From Apostichopus japonicus (Eukaryota > Echinodermata > Holothuroidea > Aspidochirotida > Stichopodidae), in contig NC_092569.1 of assembly GCF_037975245.1 (NCBI RefSeq), positions 26,055,168 to 26,119,167 on the forward strand: DNA of 64,000 bases, given 5' to 3'. Positions 39,641 to 52,190 of the stretch are shown piece by piece. The translations under genes and the position numbers were made by a program. Each line of letters opens with the position of its first letter. Within the stretch, counting starts at the first letter, position 1. Below the pieces are notes generated by a model. It had not been told where the DNA came from and searched no databases. It saw nothing but the letters and a program-made list of their open reading frames with translations.

Positions 39641-41643
39641 GGACTCATTAAAAAACCTGATCTACGACCAACGGAATAAATTGATCGTCAATTTGTCAAA
39701 TTATGTAAACCTATTCAAACCTATTACAAACGGATACAATAACTACTGGTTAATTCAGTGTTTTAATGAGCGCTCTTCTGATATGGTTTATGAGCTTGCA
39801 TGTAATTCGAATGTAGTTACCGTTTAAAGGAGGGGGCGCTATTCATTAAATAAAATCCTATTTAATTATATTTCTCATTTGAAACTGAACTATAATGCGG
39901 CTGACATGGCTTGTCGTGTCATTAACGCCTTACAAGATGCAATGAACAATCTTTCACATTTTTGTACTCAAAAGTTGAATGACATCCTAGTTCGTTTCAA
40001 AAATTGAATAGCATCCTAATTTCGTTCCAGGGATTCTTTGGATCGAGTCAGAAGATAAAAGCACTAAATGATATGTTTATTTCTTAACTTTTTTATTAAC
40101 AAAAAAATTGTCACTCTATTTGATACTTCTCTTTAATTTGAACTGTGTAAGAATAAATAATAAATAACATGAAGATTTTGTTATATGTTAATTCCACAAG
40201 CAGACAGTGGTAAATTTATATGTTAAAGTGAACAATAATCCACTACGTTATAGTTGAAAATCCGAATTCAAGACCCTGCCCCTATAATTCGAGATATGGT
40301 ATAGCTTGAACGTTATCAAAAATCTCTATATTCAACACCGGAGTTGATCCCATGCAATAGGTGGTCTTTGAATATCATCAAGTTAGATATTTTGCCAATC
40401 TCTGCTTTCCTATTAGTTTAAAGGGAGTGAAGACTCGCGCACAAAGAAACGACTCATGCGGGTAATCTGACCTAGTTTCGATTGAGGTGTAACAGAAGTG
40501 TTAGACACCACCATCGATCCCAGAAAATACACACACAGCTTGCTACCGTCGGTAATTAGACACAATGTACAGTCAATACATACAGCTACGGTCATTACCC
40601 ACAACACAGCGTATAGCAGCGTGGACATCTCAGGTCCAGATGAAAGATAACAAGGTATCACGTTTCATTACTGTCTGCATTTTGTAGCGACAAGATGAAA
40701 ACTTCACTTGCAAGCAACGGAAAGTTAACTTTTTATTCAGAGGGCGACATGAGGTTTGGGGCGTGCCTTCAATGCCTTTAATCTTGAACAAAGAAGTCCT
40801 ATACGTTTAATGTCTATGTACATCACATAAGTGGCATATGTTTGTAAATAATTTGCCAGGATGAAAATCTTTTCAGAGCGCGGCATGCGGTTTGGGCGAG
40901 TCTTCAATGCCTTAAATTTTCTCTTTGGTAGAAATATGATTCCCCTCTATTATTTCCCTTTTCCCTCAATAAATGATTAAAATGCTTAATTGTCGTGATG
41001 ACATCATTCAATCGACTGTTGCCAGATGCATTAAGCAAAGTTCAGAAATTAAATTTTAAAAAAAGGGAAAAAAGTCCTCCCTTCGCCAGAACGCCATAAG
41101 GATGTAGTTTAATATTTGCCCTAATAAAGAAGCACAACTCTTTCAGCATATTTGTAACGGAATCGATTGTGCAGAATATCTCCTATTGATTAATACCAAT
41201 AATTGTTCATTTAACACAAGTCTTATTTCAATCCGATAATAGTTTGAACAACTTGCCGTTAGACATTATACTTAAACCTAACTTTTTTCATTCTTGTATA
41301 ATTCTGTCATGTATTTATAATATAATGTAATATAATATTGAGGTGTATACTTCAATGCACATTACATTGTGTTGTGAGCGTTCACACAACTTCACTCTAA
41401 CATTGGAAGTACTACACTGAGTCAATGTCATCCTAAGCATATATCTACACTATCAGATCAAGAGGTTAACTCGGGGTGGGGAAGGCGAGGGGGGGGGGGA
41501 TTAACAGTGCCGGCCACGAATTCCTTCTACGAATGAAAGGTCACTTGGTATAATGGCTTCGCAATGTAAATGGCAGCATATACTTTTGAAGCAGTTTCGA
41601 GTGAATGAGGAAGCACTCAAGCACCCTGTATGTCCGACTGGAC

Positions 41644-41711
<68 letters not shown>
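41644..41711. repeat. (TA)n microsatellite
   Basis: About 33 uninterrupted copies. Confidence 0.97.
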
Positions 41712-41715
<4 letters not shown>

Positions 41716-42729
41716 CAATCGTGGTATTCCGCCAGGTTAGACTGGGATATACATTCACCATATCCAAAATAAACCAAATAGCCCTATATAGTTTTAAACT
41801 GCTTCTTCCAACCCAAGACCCGATTAATAATTCAAATTAAGTAGAAATCAAATAGTCCCCTCTTTTTTGGAGACTGCGTTTTAGCTATTTGTAATATCAA
41901 TGTGTTGTTTGCTCTTACTCTATTTCCTATTCTGAATACGAGCCTATTTTTGCCTCAGTCTGTTTTCCTCTCAGTTCGAGCCCATTTACCCACGTTTTCC
42001 AGAGACAAGAATAAGAGTTTTAAATTGTTGCCATTGCCAAAATTGTCTCATGAAATGGATTATCATTAATACACTCGGGTATTTCAGTAAATTCAACCAA
42101 AACTGTAATATTCAAGCAACTGGTTCATATTAGGCTTTTAAATTACGGTATACTCTCTCATGGTCGTGTGTGATCGTTGCACTATCGATGATGCAAACTA
42201 GCGATGTTATTTTTTATTCATGTTTACAAACTTTAAAGTTCTTATGAGGACGCGTCGTGTACGCCCGCCCTTCCCCGTCATGCTTGTTTCTATCCCCCCC
42301 ACCCCTCACCACCCGGTATATTTTTGAAACTTCCTACGCAACAAAGAAAGATATCGACTAATATTTCTAAATCAAATCTACAGTATGAAATGTTTTTCGA
42401 AAGGTACATGAGTACGGTGTTGAATAACTTAGCATGCATAGGCTCCGGATGTGCATGTGACCTAATTAACTCACCTTGGCTTCGGCTTTTGAGTACACGT
42501 TCCTGTATGCTGCCGTGTTGGACTCTGTAATCCGCCCACCACCCCCCCCCCTCACATACCCTCCCCCTCCCCCTCAAGGTCGGTAAGAGTGACTCCATAG
42601 TTTTCTCTTTCGGGAAACCAAAAAGAGGTGGTTTCACTGAAGTGGGAATACACTGTAGTCGCGTTATCGCGACAAGTTGTTGTAGTGCTATCAGCAGTTA
42701 AATTTTCTCTGACAGATATTAATAGGCCT
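41712..42729. other. Intergenic, no gene seen
   Basis: C-rich runs lie at about 42294-42302 and 42541-42551. Nothing else is recognised. Confidence 0.45.
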
Positions 42730-42962
42730 AAGATGTGTAAAAGTAAGTGGGCCTGACGTTTCGATCCTAGCAGGATCTTCTTCAGAAGCTAAATGACAAG
42801 TTACAGTAACAGAGGGGACAAAAACACGCACAGAATACAGACAGGTTAATGAGCATGGTAAACACTGTAACTTGTCTGATACTATTACTTGTCATTTAGC
42901 CTCTGAAGAAGATCCTGCTAGGATCGAAACGCCAGGCCAACTTACTTTTACACATTCTATTA
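42730..42962. mobile_element. Foldback element whose arms carry hammerhead-like motifs
   Basis: Arms of about 77 bp (42730-42806 and 42880-42962) are inverted copies with a few differences. Each arm holds CTGAAGA, an extra A, GATCC-TGCTA-GGATC and GAAAC. That gives a hammerhead core with a perfect 5-bp helix II and a 4-bp helix I (AGCTT or GCCT with AGGC). The left arm (- strand, 42751-42790) keeps GTC at the cleavage position, while the right arm (+ strand, 42900-42938) has GCC. The extra A between core and helix II departs from the consensus. Confidence 0.6.
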
Positions 42963-43189
42963 CACAGGCTCTCTAGTGGAGAAGCAGTTTGCTAACAGTT
43001 TTATTTTATTTAGATATTAATAAGATAACAGAATAGAAGAAAGGAGAAGAAGCCTAAATGTCTTGCTCATATATGTTATTATTATGATTAATCTGTGTAA
43101 TAGTTCCGAAAAAAAAACAGTTTCGTTAAAAGATAAATATATTAATAGAAATGTTAACTTTGTAAGTCAAAAATGTAAAATATAAATTA
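42963..43189. other. Intergenic, A/T-rich, no gene seen
   Basis: Nothing is recognised. Confidence 0.4.
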
Positions 43190-43725
43190 ATATTATTATG
43201 CTTTAAAACGTTTGAAATAGATGAAATATCTTAATAGAAAAGTTTAATATCATATAGTATGGAACATATCAAAATAAATTAATATTACCATGCATTAGAG
43301 AAAACTCACACCAACTAAACAGTGTTCTGTGTAACCAATTCCGAGAATGTTTGTGCGAAGGGGATAAATAAATTAATTGCAATGTAACTTGATTGTAAGA
43401 TACTTATTAAAATAAAATTGTATTGCCCATGCATTAGGAAAACACGCACCAAAGTAAACATTGTCCAATGTAACCATATCCGGAAAAGTTTGTGCGAAGG
43501 GGATAAATAAATTAATTGCAATGTAACTTGATTGTAAGATACTTATTAAAATAAAATTGTATTGCCCATGCATTAGGAAAACACGCACCAAAGTAAACAT
43601 TGTCCAATGTAACCATATCCGGAAAAGTTTGTGCGAAGGGGATAAATAAATTAATTGCAATGTAACTTGATTGTAAGAAACTTATTAAACTAAATTAATA
43701 TTGTTATGCATTAAAGAAAACCACA
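43190..43725. repeat. 139-bp tandem repeat, 2-3 near-identical and flanking degenerate units
   Basis: TTGTGCGAAGGGGATAAATA occurs at 43351, 43490 and 43629. The last two units are almost identical and the outer ones degenerate. The open frame across it is a repeat translation. Confidence 0.93.
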
Positions 43726-45340
43726 GTTTTCATATATGATTAACGTTCACCATTGTGCTTTTGATTTTCTAATATCGTAATAACGCGTGCATATTTATAA
43801 CAATTGCTAATCACTACATGTCTGATCTTTAAATCCTGTGTGATTACAACAATATCTTCAGTCATTATCAGTAATCAATTCTACAGATGAATATATTGCC
43901 ATGTGCACAGTGCATCACCAGTGATAATCAGCATTTGCGATTATCTTATTTCGCATTTCAGTATGTACTTTATGATCCAAGTTCATTGTCACGTGGACAA
44001 TGTATTTCAAATGTTAATCAAGAACTTTTATTCTCCTATAAGGGTTTGTATATGAAGGCATAATTTATGGACCAATGTCATTGTCCATGTGGGTAATTTG
44101 TAAATTACCACATTTGATTCTGATTTGATCAAATGATACCAATTGCAATATGAGTATTCTATTATATATCATTACATTTACAATTTAATTACTAATCATA
44201 CAAAAAATAAAAAAAATTGGTTGATTATGTTTTTCTTCACATTTTATGTCTGAAGGACATGAAAGACTCAAGATGAGTTACATAATGTCAAACACGTCAC
44301 GTGATTGTCGACTTAAAGTCTAAGCAATATGTAAGACTGAAAAGTAACATCAAACGTAACCACAATATCAACAGTTATCACTATTCATAGAATATACATA
44401 CTTGAGATTTTGTAATATATTAAAAGCTTTGAAAGCAGTAACTCCTTTCTTCATGCAACCAAGGTTAAAATATATATAAGGATTTAGATTAATAATATAC
44501 TAAAGAGGAATAAAAGAATAGATATAGAAATAAATATGAATAGGTCTATAGCAAAAAAATGAAAGTCGTGATGTCATGTTAATTAACGATACAAAGTGAA
44601 AGGTGAAACTTGTTCAAAGGAAATAATATAGAATGTTCGTTGCTCTAAAATAAAATTCTGAGTAGAAAAATATATGACTAAAAATTATGAAACACATAGA
44701 TTTAAGTTTGGTATTATGTATCATTTGTAATATAAAGCCACAGAATTTAAAATTTTATGAATGTTTTTTTTTGTACTGGGAATAAATAAGTACGTAATAT
44801 ACGGGTTTTAATGGACATTGGATGGGAGCTTTGTGAATATGGTTCATAGATACAGACATTTAAGTTTAGTGATTTTCTTTTTAATATCTCGTAAAGAAAA
44901 TCGAGTCTGCGTTTTTTTGTTTTTCATACCAGTTAAAGGTATTGCTATGATGATGCAAGTGTGTTTTAACTAATAAGTCATAATACAAGGTTCTGTCTAT
45001 TAATTTTGAATAAATAACACAGTAATATAAGGCATAATGATATAATGATAACATCTATATACAACTGTTCATATAAATACCCCAAAATATGAACATTTTG
45101 ATAATAGCGTTTTCTGAGGTCATGATGGTTAGATATTTTCAGTTCGAAGGTATATTTTGTCGCAATTGCAATTACTAGGATAATGAATTGTTGCAAGGTC
45201 TATCAACAATTGTTACGAAGTTGTAGGTAACTCATACAACAACTTCTCGACAACATGTATGTCACGAAGCGAAACTTGACTCGAGCAAATGGTTTGAATA
45301 AGAAAGACGCTTTGTGAGAAAGCGACATTTGTTCAAAAGA
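43726..45340. other. Intergenic, no gene seen
   Basis: Small inverted repeats such as GGTAATTTGTAAATTACC lie near 44093. No coding signal is seen. Confidence 0.4.
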
Positions 45341-45435
45341 GATAAATATATAATAAATAAATAAATAAATAAATAAATAGATAAATAGATAAATAGATAA
45401 ATATATAAATAGTTAAATAAATAAATAAATAAATT
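45341..45435. repeat. (AAAT)n-type microsatellite
   Basis: ATAAATAA units with GATA and TATA variants. Confidence 0.9.
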
Positions 45436-45816
45436 AGTTAATTAAATATAATATCTTGTTTTAACTATGTTTTATAGAAGATGTATAAAACTGACTTGAA
45501 TGAGCTCTATAAATAAATAATATTTAGGTTGTATCATAGCACATAAAAAACTGAGCATGTAAGATATACAAATATATTGTATGAAAGGTAACTGTAAACG
45601 TGAAATTGCCTTTTTCTAAATAGGTGATTACTTAAATGAGTCAATTTCAATAAATAGCACAATAAATAGAGGCAAAACTATAACAATAATCTGAGGTTAA
45701 TAAGTGAATAAGTTAAATATCTTCCTTAATGTAACAATTATTCTTAGAGGACTGTTTACCCTAAAGAAATATAATATTTTCCGGTAATTTGTTCTTCCTT
45801 TCATTGTCCTCTCTAG

Positions 45817-45822
45817 TTTATT
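45817..45822 (-). terminator. Candidate polyadenylation signal AATAAA
   Basis: This canonical hexamer on the - strand lies about 90 bases past the stop codon of the repeat-tailed IL-17-like gene. Confidence 0.5.
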
Positions 45823-45908
45823 ACAATCTTGACGGATAATGGGATTCTCCAATGGTCACATCTAAAGACATAATCACTTTTGTTGTGAATCTAATGCATT
45901 TTGGAACT

Positions 45909-46838
45909 TCACATTGGCTGGTAACGTTGTCTTCCAAGGAAGGTGGAACCGCCTGAGTATCGTCTCCTCCCAATGAAAGGTGAGCTTTCATCACCATTCT
46001 TATCGTTATACTCGGAACGATCTGCCAAGAACGACAGTGGGTCATTTCCATACGCATCACGGAATGAAAGGTCTCGTGCGAATCTCGACTTGGCCTTCAC
46101 GGTACCTTCTGTGTTAGAAGTGTCGACGAATGGACGACCTGAGGAATGTCGTGGTTGCTCTTCATTTGAGGCATCTTCATACGCACGGCCTGATGAATGT
46201 CGTGGCTGCTCTTCATTTGGGACATCTCCATACTCACGACCTGAGGAATGTCGTGGCTGCTCTTCATTTGGGACATCTCCATACGCACGACCTGAGGAAT
46301 GTCGTGGCTGCTCTTCATTTGGGACATCTTGGTAGCGCCCATGACCTCCTCCATTTGCTAGGGATTCCAGATTATCGACATCTTCTACTGGAAGTTGTTC
46401 TTGGTTCTGTACCAGAACGAACGGGCGATTTTGCTGCTCTGAAGAAACTACTTCGACATTGAATTCCTTTTCAACGATTGGTGATGGTGAAGATGCTTCT
46501 GACATCTGGAAGCTGCGGACGCATTGTTTCACGTAAGACTCGGTTGTCAAAGTGAATCCTTCGCGTTTGTTTCTCCTCATCAATACTCGTCTCAACTCGT
46601 ACTCTGGAACGCATCTTTCGATATTTTCACAAACAGCTTCCATGTATGATGATGGGCGGCGGTTTCGATCTTGGCGCAAACGGAATCCGTGTGTACATAT
46701 CTCATATTCGGAGGTTGACGGTTCCTCTACGTTGGAATGGTCGTTTGGTCTGCTCTTGAGTGGTGCAGCATAAGATGAGATGACCATGAGAATGACAACT
46801 AAAGCTGTCGACGTGTAAATATTCAATGAGGAAAACGC
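45909..46838 (-). CDS. Divergent IL-17-like protein with 17-residue repeats and basic tail, exon 2
   Basis: The acceptor GTTTTTTGTTTGTTCCACAG sets the start, and the phase-0 frame gives 309 residues to TGA. Residues 5-24 (TALVVILMVISSYA) form a signal sequence ending before APLKS. The IL-17-like core is about 44-110: C48, then 21 residues with DRNRRP, C70, RCVP (C76), VLMRR, and a single closing C106. It matches the gene at 10627 at NRRPS and RCxP...VLxR. It lacks the C-x-C-x2-C loop and the second cysteine of the usual terminal C-x-C. Residues 168-235 are four 17-residue repeats of the type DVPNEEQPRHSSG. The last 55 residues contain FIGRRR and FLGR, which look like prohormone cleavage/amidation sites. 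The long tail is unusual for IL-17 proteins, which usually end soon after the domain. Confidence 0.8.
   Translation of the reverse strand, partial: AFSSLNIYTSTALVVILMVISSYAAPLKSRPNDHSNVEEPSTSEYEICTHGFRLRQDRNRRPSSYMEAVCENIERCVPEYELRRVLMRRNKREGFTLTTESYVKQCVRSFQMSEASSPSPIVEKEFNVEVVSSEQQNRPFVLVQNQEQLPVEDVDNLESLANGGGHGRYQDVPNEEQPRHSSGRAYGDVPNEEQPRHSSGREYGDVPNEEQPRHSSGRAYEDASNEEQPRHSSGRPFVDTSNTEGTVKAKSRFARDLSFRDAYGNDPLSFLADRSEYNDKNGDESSPFIGRRRYSGGSTFLGRQRYQPM
46113..46337 (-). repeat. 51-bp in-frame tandem repeat inside the IL-17-like exon
   Basis: Four full copies and a partial copy of a 51-bp unit encode the 17-residue DVPNEEQPRHSSG-type repeats. Copies 2 and 3 are nearly identical and the outer copies carry substitutions. 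Length variation between alleles is likely. Confidence 0.92.
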
Positions 46839-48479
46839 CTGTGGAACAAACAAAAAACATATATATATATAATATATAAAAGATCTTTGTTGCAATAATC
46901 TGTATTTTACTTGGGAAGTTTAATAAGTTTATCTCTTCATGTCGGATCATATATTTCGTTATCCGTTGTTGAAGATGACAATTAATTGGTTTGTTAGAAG
47001 AAGTCAAGTCAGACCTTACGTAGAGACGATACAACAGGAATGTTCCTTCAAATATACAAACAGATAGTTTAGAACAAAACACAAGCGTTCTTTCTAAAGC
47101 ATGTTATCGCACAATGCCTGGACTGTATATAGCACTGCATGAGCTAAAGACGCCAGGTGGGTAACAAGAATGGTATATACCAAAACAGTTTGCTAAAGTT
47201 AAGATTATTCTATTGATGGTATGTACAAATTAATGTAAAACAAGTCAATGAATTATCACAAAATTCTGTAACTTCCGCAGATGTTACATCCAGAAACACC
47301 AACAGAGAGTGCTTTTGTCTTATTGGCGTCCCTCCACCCTACACCGACAATGAATACCTTCCTTCATTTCGCTGCAATATGACGATTTTAGCCAGTATGA
47401 AAAGAATATTCCAATAAGATGTTAAATGCCCATGGTCGTTTCACCGTTACCATGATCGCATTATTGCTGGGGGAATTTAAATCCCACACTTTCTTTGTGT
47501 TAACGGGATATAATTTGCAGAAATGTTTTATCATGATAACACAAGAAAAAGCTGTTCGAAATTAGCCATAGAGGAATGTCGCCATCTTTATGTTGCCTAA
47601 CATGGAACTGGCTGTTTTATTGAATGATACGCAGTAGAGTAAAACATTTTCGGAACCAATTGTAATGGAAACTTGTCGTTGTCATTCACAATTGTTTGTG
47701 TCATTCTGGTGAGATATCCATACTTTCGATCTAATTTTACGTTTCCATCATCCCATCATATATATAGTTATGCCTTTGATCAAAAAGAGTCGGTATGTTA
47801 CGTTGTATGAATAATTTTCCACCAATTGACTGAGTGGGAGGAAAATCTAAGACATTCCCTCCCATTTGGTCCCAATATTGACCTAAGAATTTGAGCTTAT
47901 TTGTATATATTTTTACAATATTTGCCAAAATTGATGCATATTTTTTGTTATTGTCAACCAATTGATAAAATTAAAAAGTACTGCATCTACGTATAAACAA
48001 ACACAGGGTTTCGTTACAGGCATTCCCTTTAATAATGTAAGTACTAAAACAGTAGCTATATATAACTCTGAAACGACAAGAAAGTTAGCGAGGTATAGGT
48101 AGATACGTAAACATGACCTTTGTACTCTTCTATACTTGACTACAACTCTAATTTGGCATTTAAAGCGATTTAGTTATACGAGAAACTAAAGGGAATCCAC
48201 ATCAACCGACATAACTACTAAACTAGAAAGTTACAACAATTAGTTTTTATGTGAATGGAATGGGATGGATAAATGGGATAACGATTATTTTAATAGTCCA
48301 TGTATTGTTGGGAAATTTTTGTCGGTAGATATAAAAGTGCGAACGAATTGTTATCTGTCAGTCTTGAAAAGAAAATGAAATATGAAAACTGTATTTATAG
48401 CGCCACATTGGATTTATACGTTTGAGCTGATTTCCACAGTACTATTATAATATACAACAACTATATATAGTACAACATA
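46839..48479. other. Probable first intron and upstream region of the repeat-tailed IL-17-like gene
   Basis: A - strand ATG directly followed by GTAACG (47453-47445) is a candidate Met-only first coding exon. No other gene is seen. Confidence 0.35.
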
Positions 48480-48835
48480 TTTACAAGGTAGTGAGTGAGT
48501 GAGGACTGAAGAAGCATAGCTTGTGCGTACAGTCCCCCTTGACAATAGAGCAATAGATAATGACAAATTAAGAACGAAGGAAAACAAAGAAAAGTCATGA
48601 CCACCTAGGAAGAATAATCACTAATTAAATGGGATTTAAATTTGGACTGGAAGGAAGTTATGGATTAAGCATCTTTTAAGGTTCTGTCTAAAGAATTCCA
48701 TATACCCGACCCCGGTGTTAATGAAAAGGTGGCCCGAGATATTTCTGGTGGTGGTCAAATTTGTACGAAGATGTTTAAAAAAACGTGTGTGTGTTATGGG
48801 TATGAATTTCACGGTTAAACTTAAAGTATGCATCT
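48480..48835 (-). pseudogene. LINE relic: broken reverse-transcriptase C-terminus and 3' UTR
   Basis: On the - strand a frame reads GIWNSLDRTLKDA, a TAA stop, then SITSFQSKFKSHLI to TAG at 48605-48607. The stretch upstream (TNLTTTRNISGHLF) is in another frame. It has the same family signature as the copy at 34.2 kb but carries an internal stop and a frameshift. The 3' flank to 48480 contains CTTCTTCAGTCCTCACTCAC. Confidence 0.75.
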
Positions 48836-51789
48836 GTTTACATACCTATACTTAAACATACCGACCTTGAATTTGAAAATATCGTAGATAGTTAAGAGTA
48901 TTAGATTTCAAATAAAGGAGGAACTTCTTTATGAGGAAACGGCAAAGTGAGTTTTGACGAGATAAATCTCTTAGCTAGATAGAGGATAGAGGGACATCCG
49001 GTTCTATGTAAATATTAACATAGCTTGTAGGCCATTTAAAAGTTATCGCACTTCATTTTACACTGCATATATGTAACAGGTAATTCGGTTATACCCCCTC
49101 CTCCCCATCCTCCCAACTGTGAGAGAGAGAGAGAGAGAGAGTACACTCGCCTAACGAATGTTGGAGGTATATTCTCAACAGTTCATCGCCTGGAAAATTT
49201 CTTCAATTGTTTTTGTATGTATCATGGGTAAACATGGAATATCGTTAAATTTCACTCTAACATCATGAATTGAAGTGTGAAATGTTGACCGACGAAGCTA
49301 AAATGACCTACAAATTAAATTAAATTTGATTTTTGAAATCGAGCAATTTATCAAGCTCGTTTGGCGCTTCCGTAAACAGAAATAAATTAGCATGTAGAGG
49401 GCAGGTTAATAACGATATGTGCCTGTCGCAGACTAACACCTCGGCACGTGGTCTGATAGAATAAATGTTGTCACATTTAAACACGAGTCATGTGTTCCAC
49501 TTGAGGCCTATACGCATAGCAAACCAAAATAGTGATAAAATAATAAACAGATTTGAGAATTTATCCGTGTTAGTGCTTGTGATTGTTTCTAATCTGTTCT
49601 GTGGTTTTATCATTTTGAATTATCGATTGCGATGTTATTCTCAATGAACGTTACAATATAAATGACATTTGTTTCTTTTCTTCCCGATTTCTTTTTTTTA
49701 GAAAACCTTTGGCATTTGACAAGTATTTCTAATTTTGGGTAGAATTGAGAAGATGAAGCGATTAAAGATCTTCTATATTTGATATATTTCATACATTTCT
49801 AGTGTTGAGTTCTACTCCATATTGGGCGTGAACTGCTGCGGTAGGGCCAATATCAGGCTGGCCAAGTTTTCTCTTACGCATCCGGCCAAATTAGCTGACA
49901 GACCAAAGCTAATTCAGAATTTGATGTAATTTTATGACTACAATGGACACTGTTTAGAGGTAGTAATTTTGTGGGTTCGCAATTCTTTTTCATATCTTAG
50001 TTTGAAGGGGGTTGGAGGGGTGAGGGGTTCTTAGATGAACATCAGGGATTGAAACGGGGTCAAACGAATCCAACAACATGAAATTGGATGAAATCAATAA
50101 TCTTTTGAGGAATCTAACAATTATCAGATACTATTTCTTTAAACTTGGTATATGCCGTTATAGAACAAACGCTTAAAGTGCTGTTTAGTCGGGTCTTTCA
50201 TTTTCTTCATACCAATCAACTTTCAAAACGCCAAATTTTTCACTTTGGCGTTTTAAAACGCCAAACTTGCAACGCTGGCGGTTTCTCTAGTCTAACCATG
50301 AAAAAAATTCACGTGTTACTTGAAAACCCCCTAACTCAATAAAGTCAGTAGTTCGTTAAAACGCTACTGCATATGTTTTTTTGCGCATGCCAAAGCGTTC
50401 TGATATGTGAATTTTAATCGTTTTCAAGACAGTCTTTGCTAATGAAAAATTAACGTTCTAACGCCTTTTGGACTGATTTTATTCTTAGAACACCGAACAT
50501 TATTCGTATAATCTGTGTGAACTTGTTCACTTTGTGGAAAGACCGATCACAATATGCAAGTTTGAGGGAGCTAGCTCTTTCAGTAGCATACATATTATAA
50601 ATGAGATGAAAAGGCAAGGTTATACTGCAAGCCGTGATATTAACTGCACACATTTTCTATGATCAAAATTGGTGAAAGAATTTGACTTTTTCAGGTTATT
50701 TTAACTTGTTTAATCCCTTCGTTTGACAAATGCAATATTTCTTTGCCAAAACAAGAAATTATATTCTGCAGAAGTTCAGAGCGATAGTTGAATCGTAGAA
50801 AGTTACGAACGCTACCAGTTATATACCCTCACCCCACAAAGGACCTGAAAAATAGGTCACCGAAATCCCACTCTATGAACTGTATATACAGATAACCCAT
50901 AAAAAAAAAAACATTCAGTTAAAATAAATACGAGTATATTGACTTAGCATGGAAGTGGATTTCAGCCACACACAAAAATAAAAATTACTCCAATTTAAAA
51001 CTTACCATTTTTCAATGCTTTTATATTTTCTTGTTCCTTTCGAAATGGAATTTTATATTGCTCTCTTCAACAAATTGTTGTAATTTTCTGAGACTTCACA
51101 ATTGGATCTGCAATCAAATTATGTTCACTGTTCCTTTCGTCTGGCAAAAGTAACTTGTATGTTTCCTTCGGAGCGCCTTTTTATACCTTTTTTTCTGACA
51201 TCCTTTTCTTAAACTTTTAAACTATACATATCAGTCGCCTTTTTTTAGCTCTGTTTACCTCAACGATGACCTTTGGGGATTTTCCCTTCCTTTCGGCAGC
51301 TTTAGAACTATAGGTTAACACTATTTTAGACAACTATACAACGCAGAACTGAACGGGGAACCCCCTGAGGTAATGCTTAATTACCGTAGGTAAACTATCC
51401 AGTAGATTTATAATACGAAAACGGGAGAAAAAAGATTAACGCGTCAGGGATTTTGGTTGCACCTGTTAAACATATGTTATTGTTTCCACTAACCATAAAA
51501 GAAAAGAAAAGAAACAATTAACACCTTCTTTTTGATTGTTGAAAAGTTGTTAAAACGTCACAATATGTTTTTGTTTGTTCTCATTTAAATCAAGACTGTC
51601 AGTAGATACAGAAAGAGCTTCTGTTTAACGAGTAACTGTTTTATTAATAGTTGAATGTGGTAGTGGGTTTCTTACGTCATTAGACTTCCTTTGATTTTTT
51701 TTGCAGGAAAACAAGAACTAGTTTTAAGCCGAGCTAGTGGGAGGAAGGGAGGTATGACGAAAGGGAAATATGGGTATTGGCAGGCTAGG
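48836..51789. other. Intergenic, no gene seen
   Basis: A (GA)n tract lies at 49120-49141. The palindromic cluster at 50225-50265 is listed separately. No coding signal is recognised. Confidence 0.45.
50225..50265. promoter_or_regulatory. Triple ACGCCAAA / TTTGGCGT palindrome cluster
   Basis: AAAACGCCAAA, its exact inverse TTTGGCGTTTT and a second AAAACGCCAAA follow each other. The right two form a 22-bp perfect palindrome at 50244-50265. TTTGGCG is the core of E2F sites. A gene that could be controlled is not visible nearby. Confidence 0.4.
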
Positions 51790-52190
51790 AGGGAGAGGGT
51801 GGGAGGAGGTGGGGGGGTAGTCAAACTGGATTTGAATGTTAACTTTTCACACAAAAATGTGGGAAGGGGCATTGCTTGGGAGCAAGCAAAGAAGCCCAAA
51901 ATGGAGGGATAACGTTGGGTAGATTATTGTTTCAAAATTGGGGGGGGGGGGCAGTCAAACTGTTTTTTGTATGTTAACATTTAACCAAAAAAATGGGGGA
52001 AGGGGCTGGGCTTGGGAGCAAGCAAATAAGTCCAAGTGGAGGGAGAACGTTCTGTAGATTATTGAGTCAAAAAAATTGGGGGCAGTCAAACTGGGTTTGT
52101 ATGTTAACATTTAACAAAAAAATGGGGGAAGGGGCGGGGCTTGGGAGCAAGCAAAGAAGCCCAAAATGGAGGGAGAACGTTGTGTAGATT
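51790..52190. repeat. About 125-bp tandem repeat, three units
   Basis: The units share a G-run, GCAGTCAAACTG, GTATGTTAACATTTAAC, GGGGGAAGGGGC and TTGGGAGCAAGCAAA, with starts near 51810, 51940 and 52070. Confidence 0.88.

Larger units (their letters stand above)
37421..41643. other. Intergenic, no gene seen
   Basis: The only distinct items are the alternating purine-pyrimidine tract and the GTAC-dense segment, listed separately. No domain is visible in any open frame. Confidence 0.45.

Noticed and set aside
45943-46462. Open frames on the + strand and a second - strand frame across the 51-bp repeats
   Set aside because: They are shadows of the repeat region of the IL-17-like exon. The accepted frame alone has a splice acceptor, signal sequence and cysteine motif.
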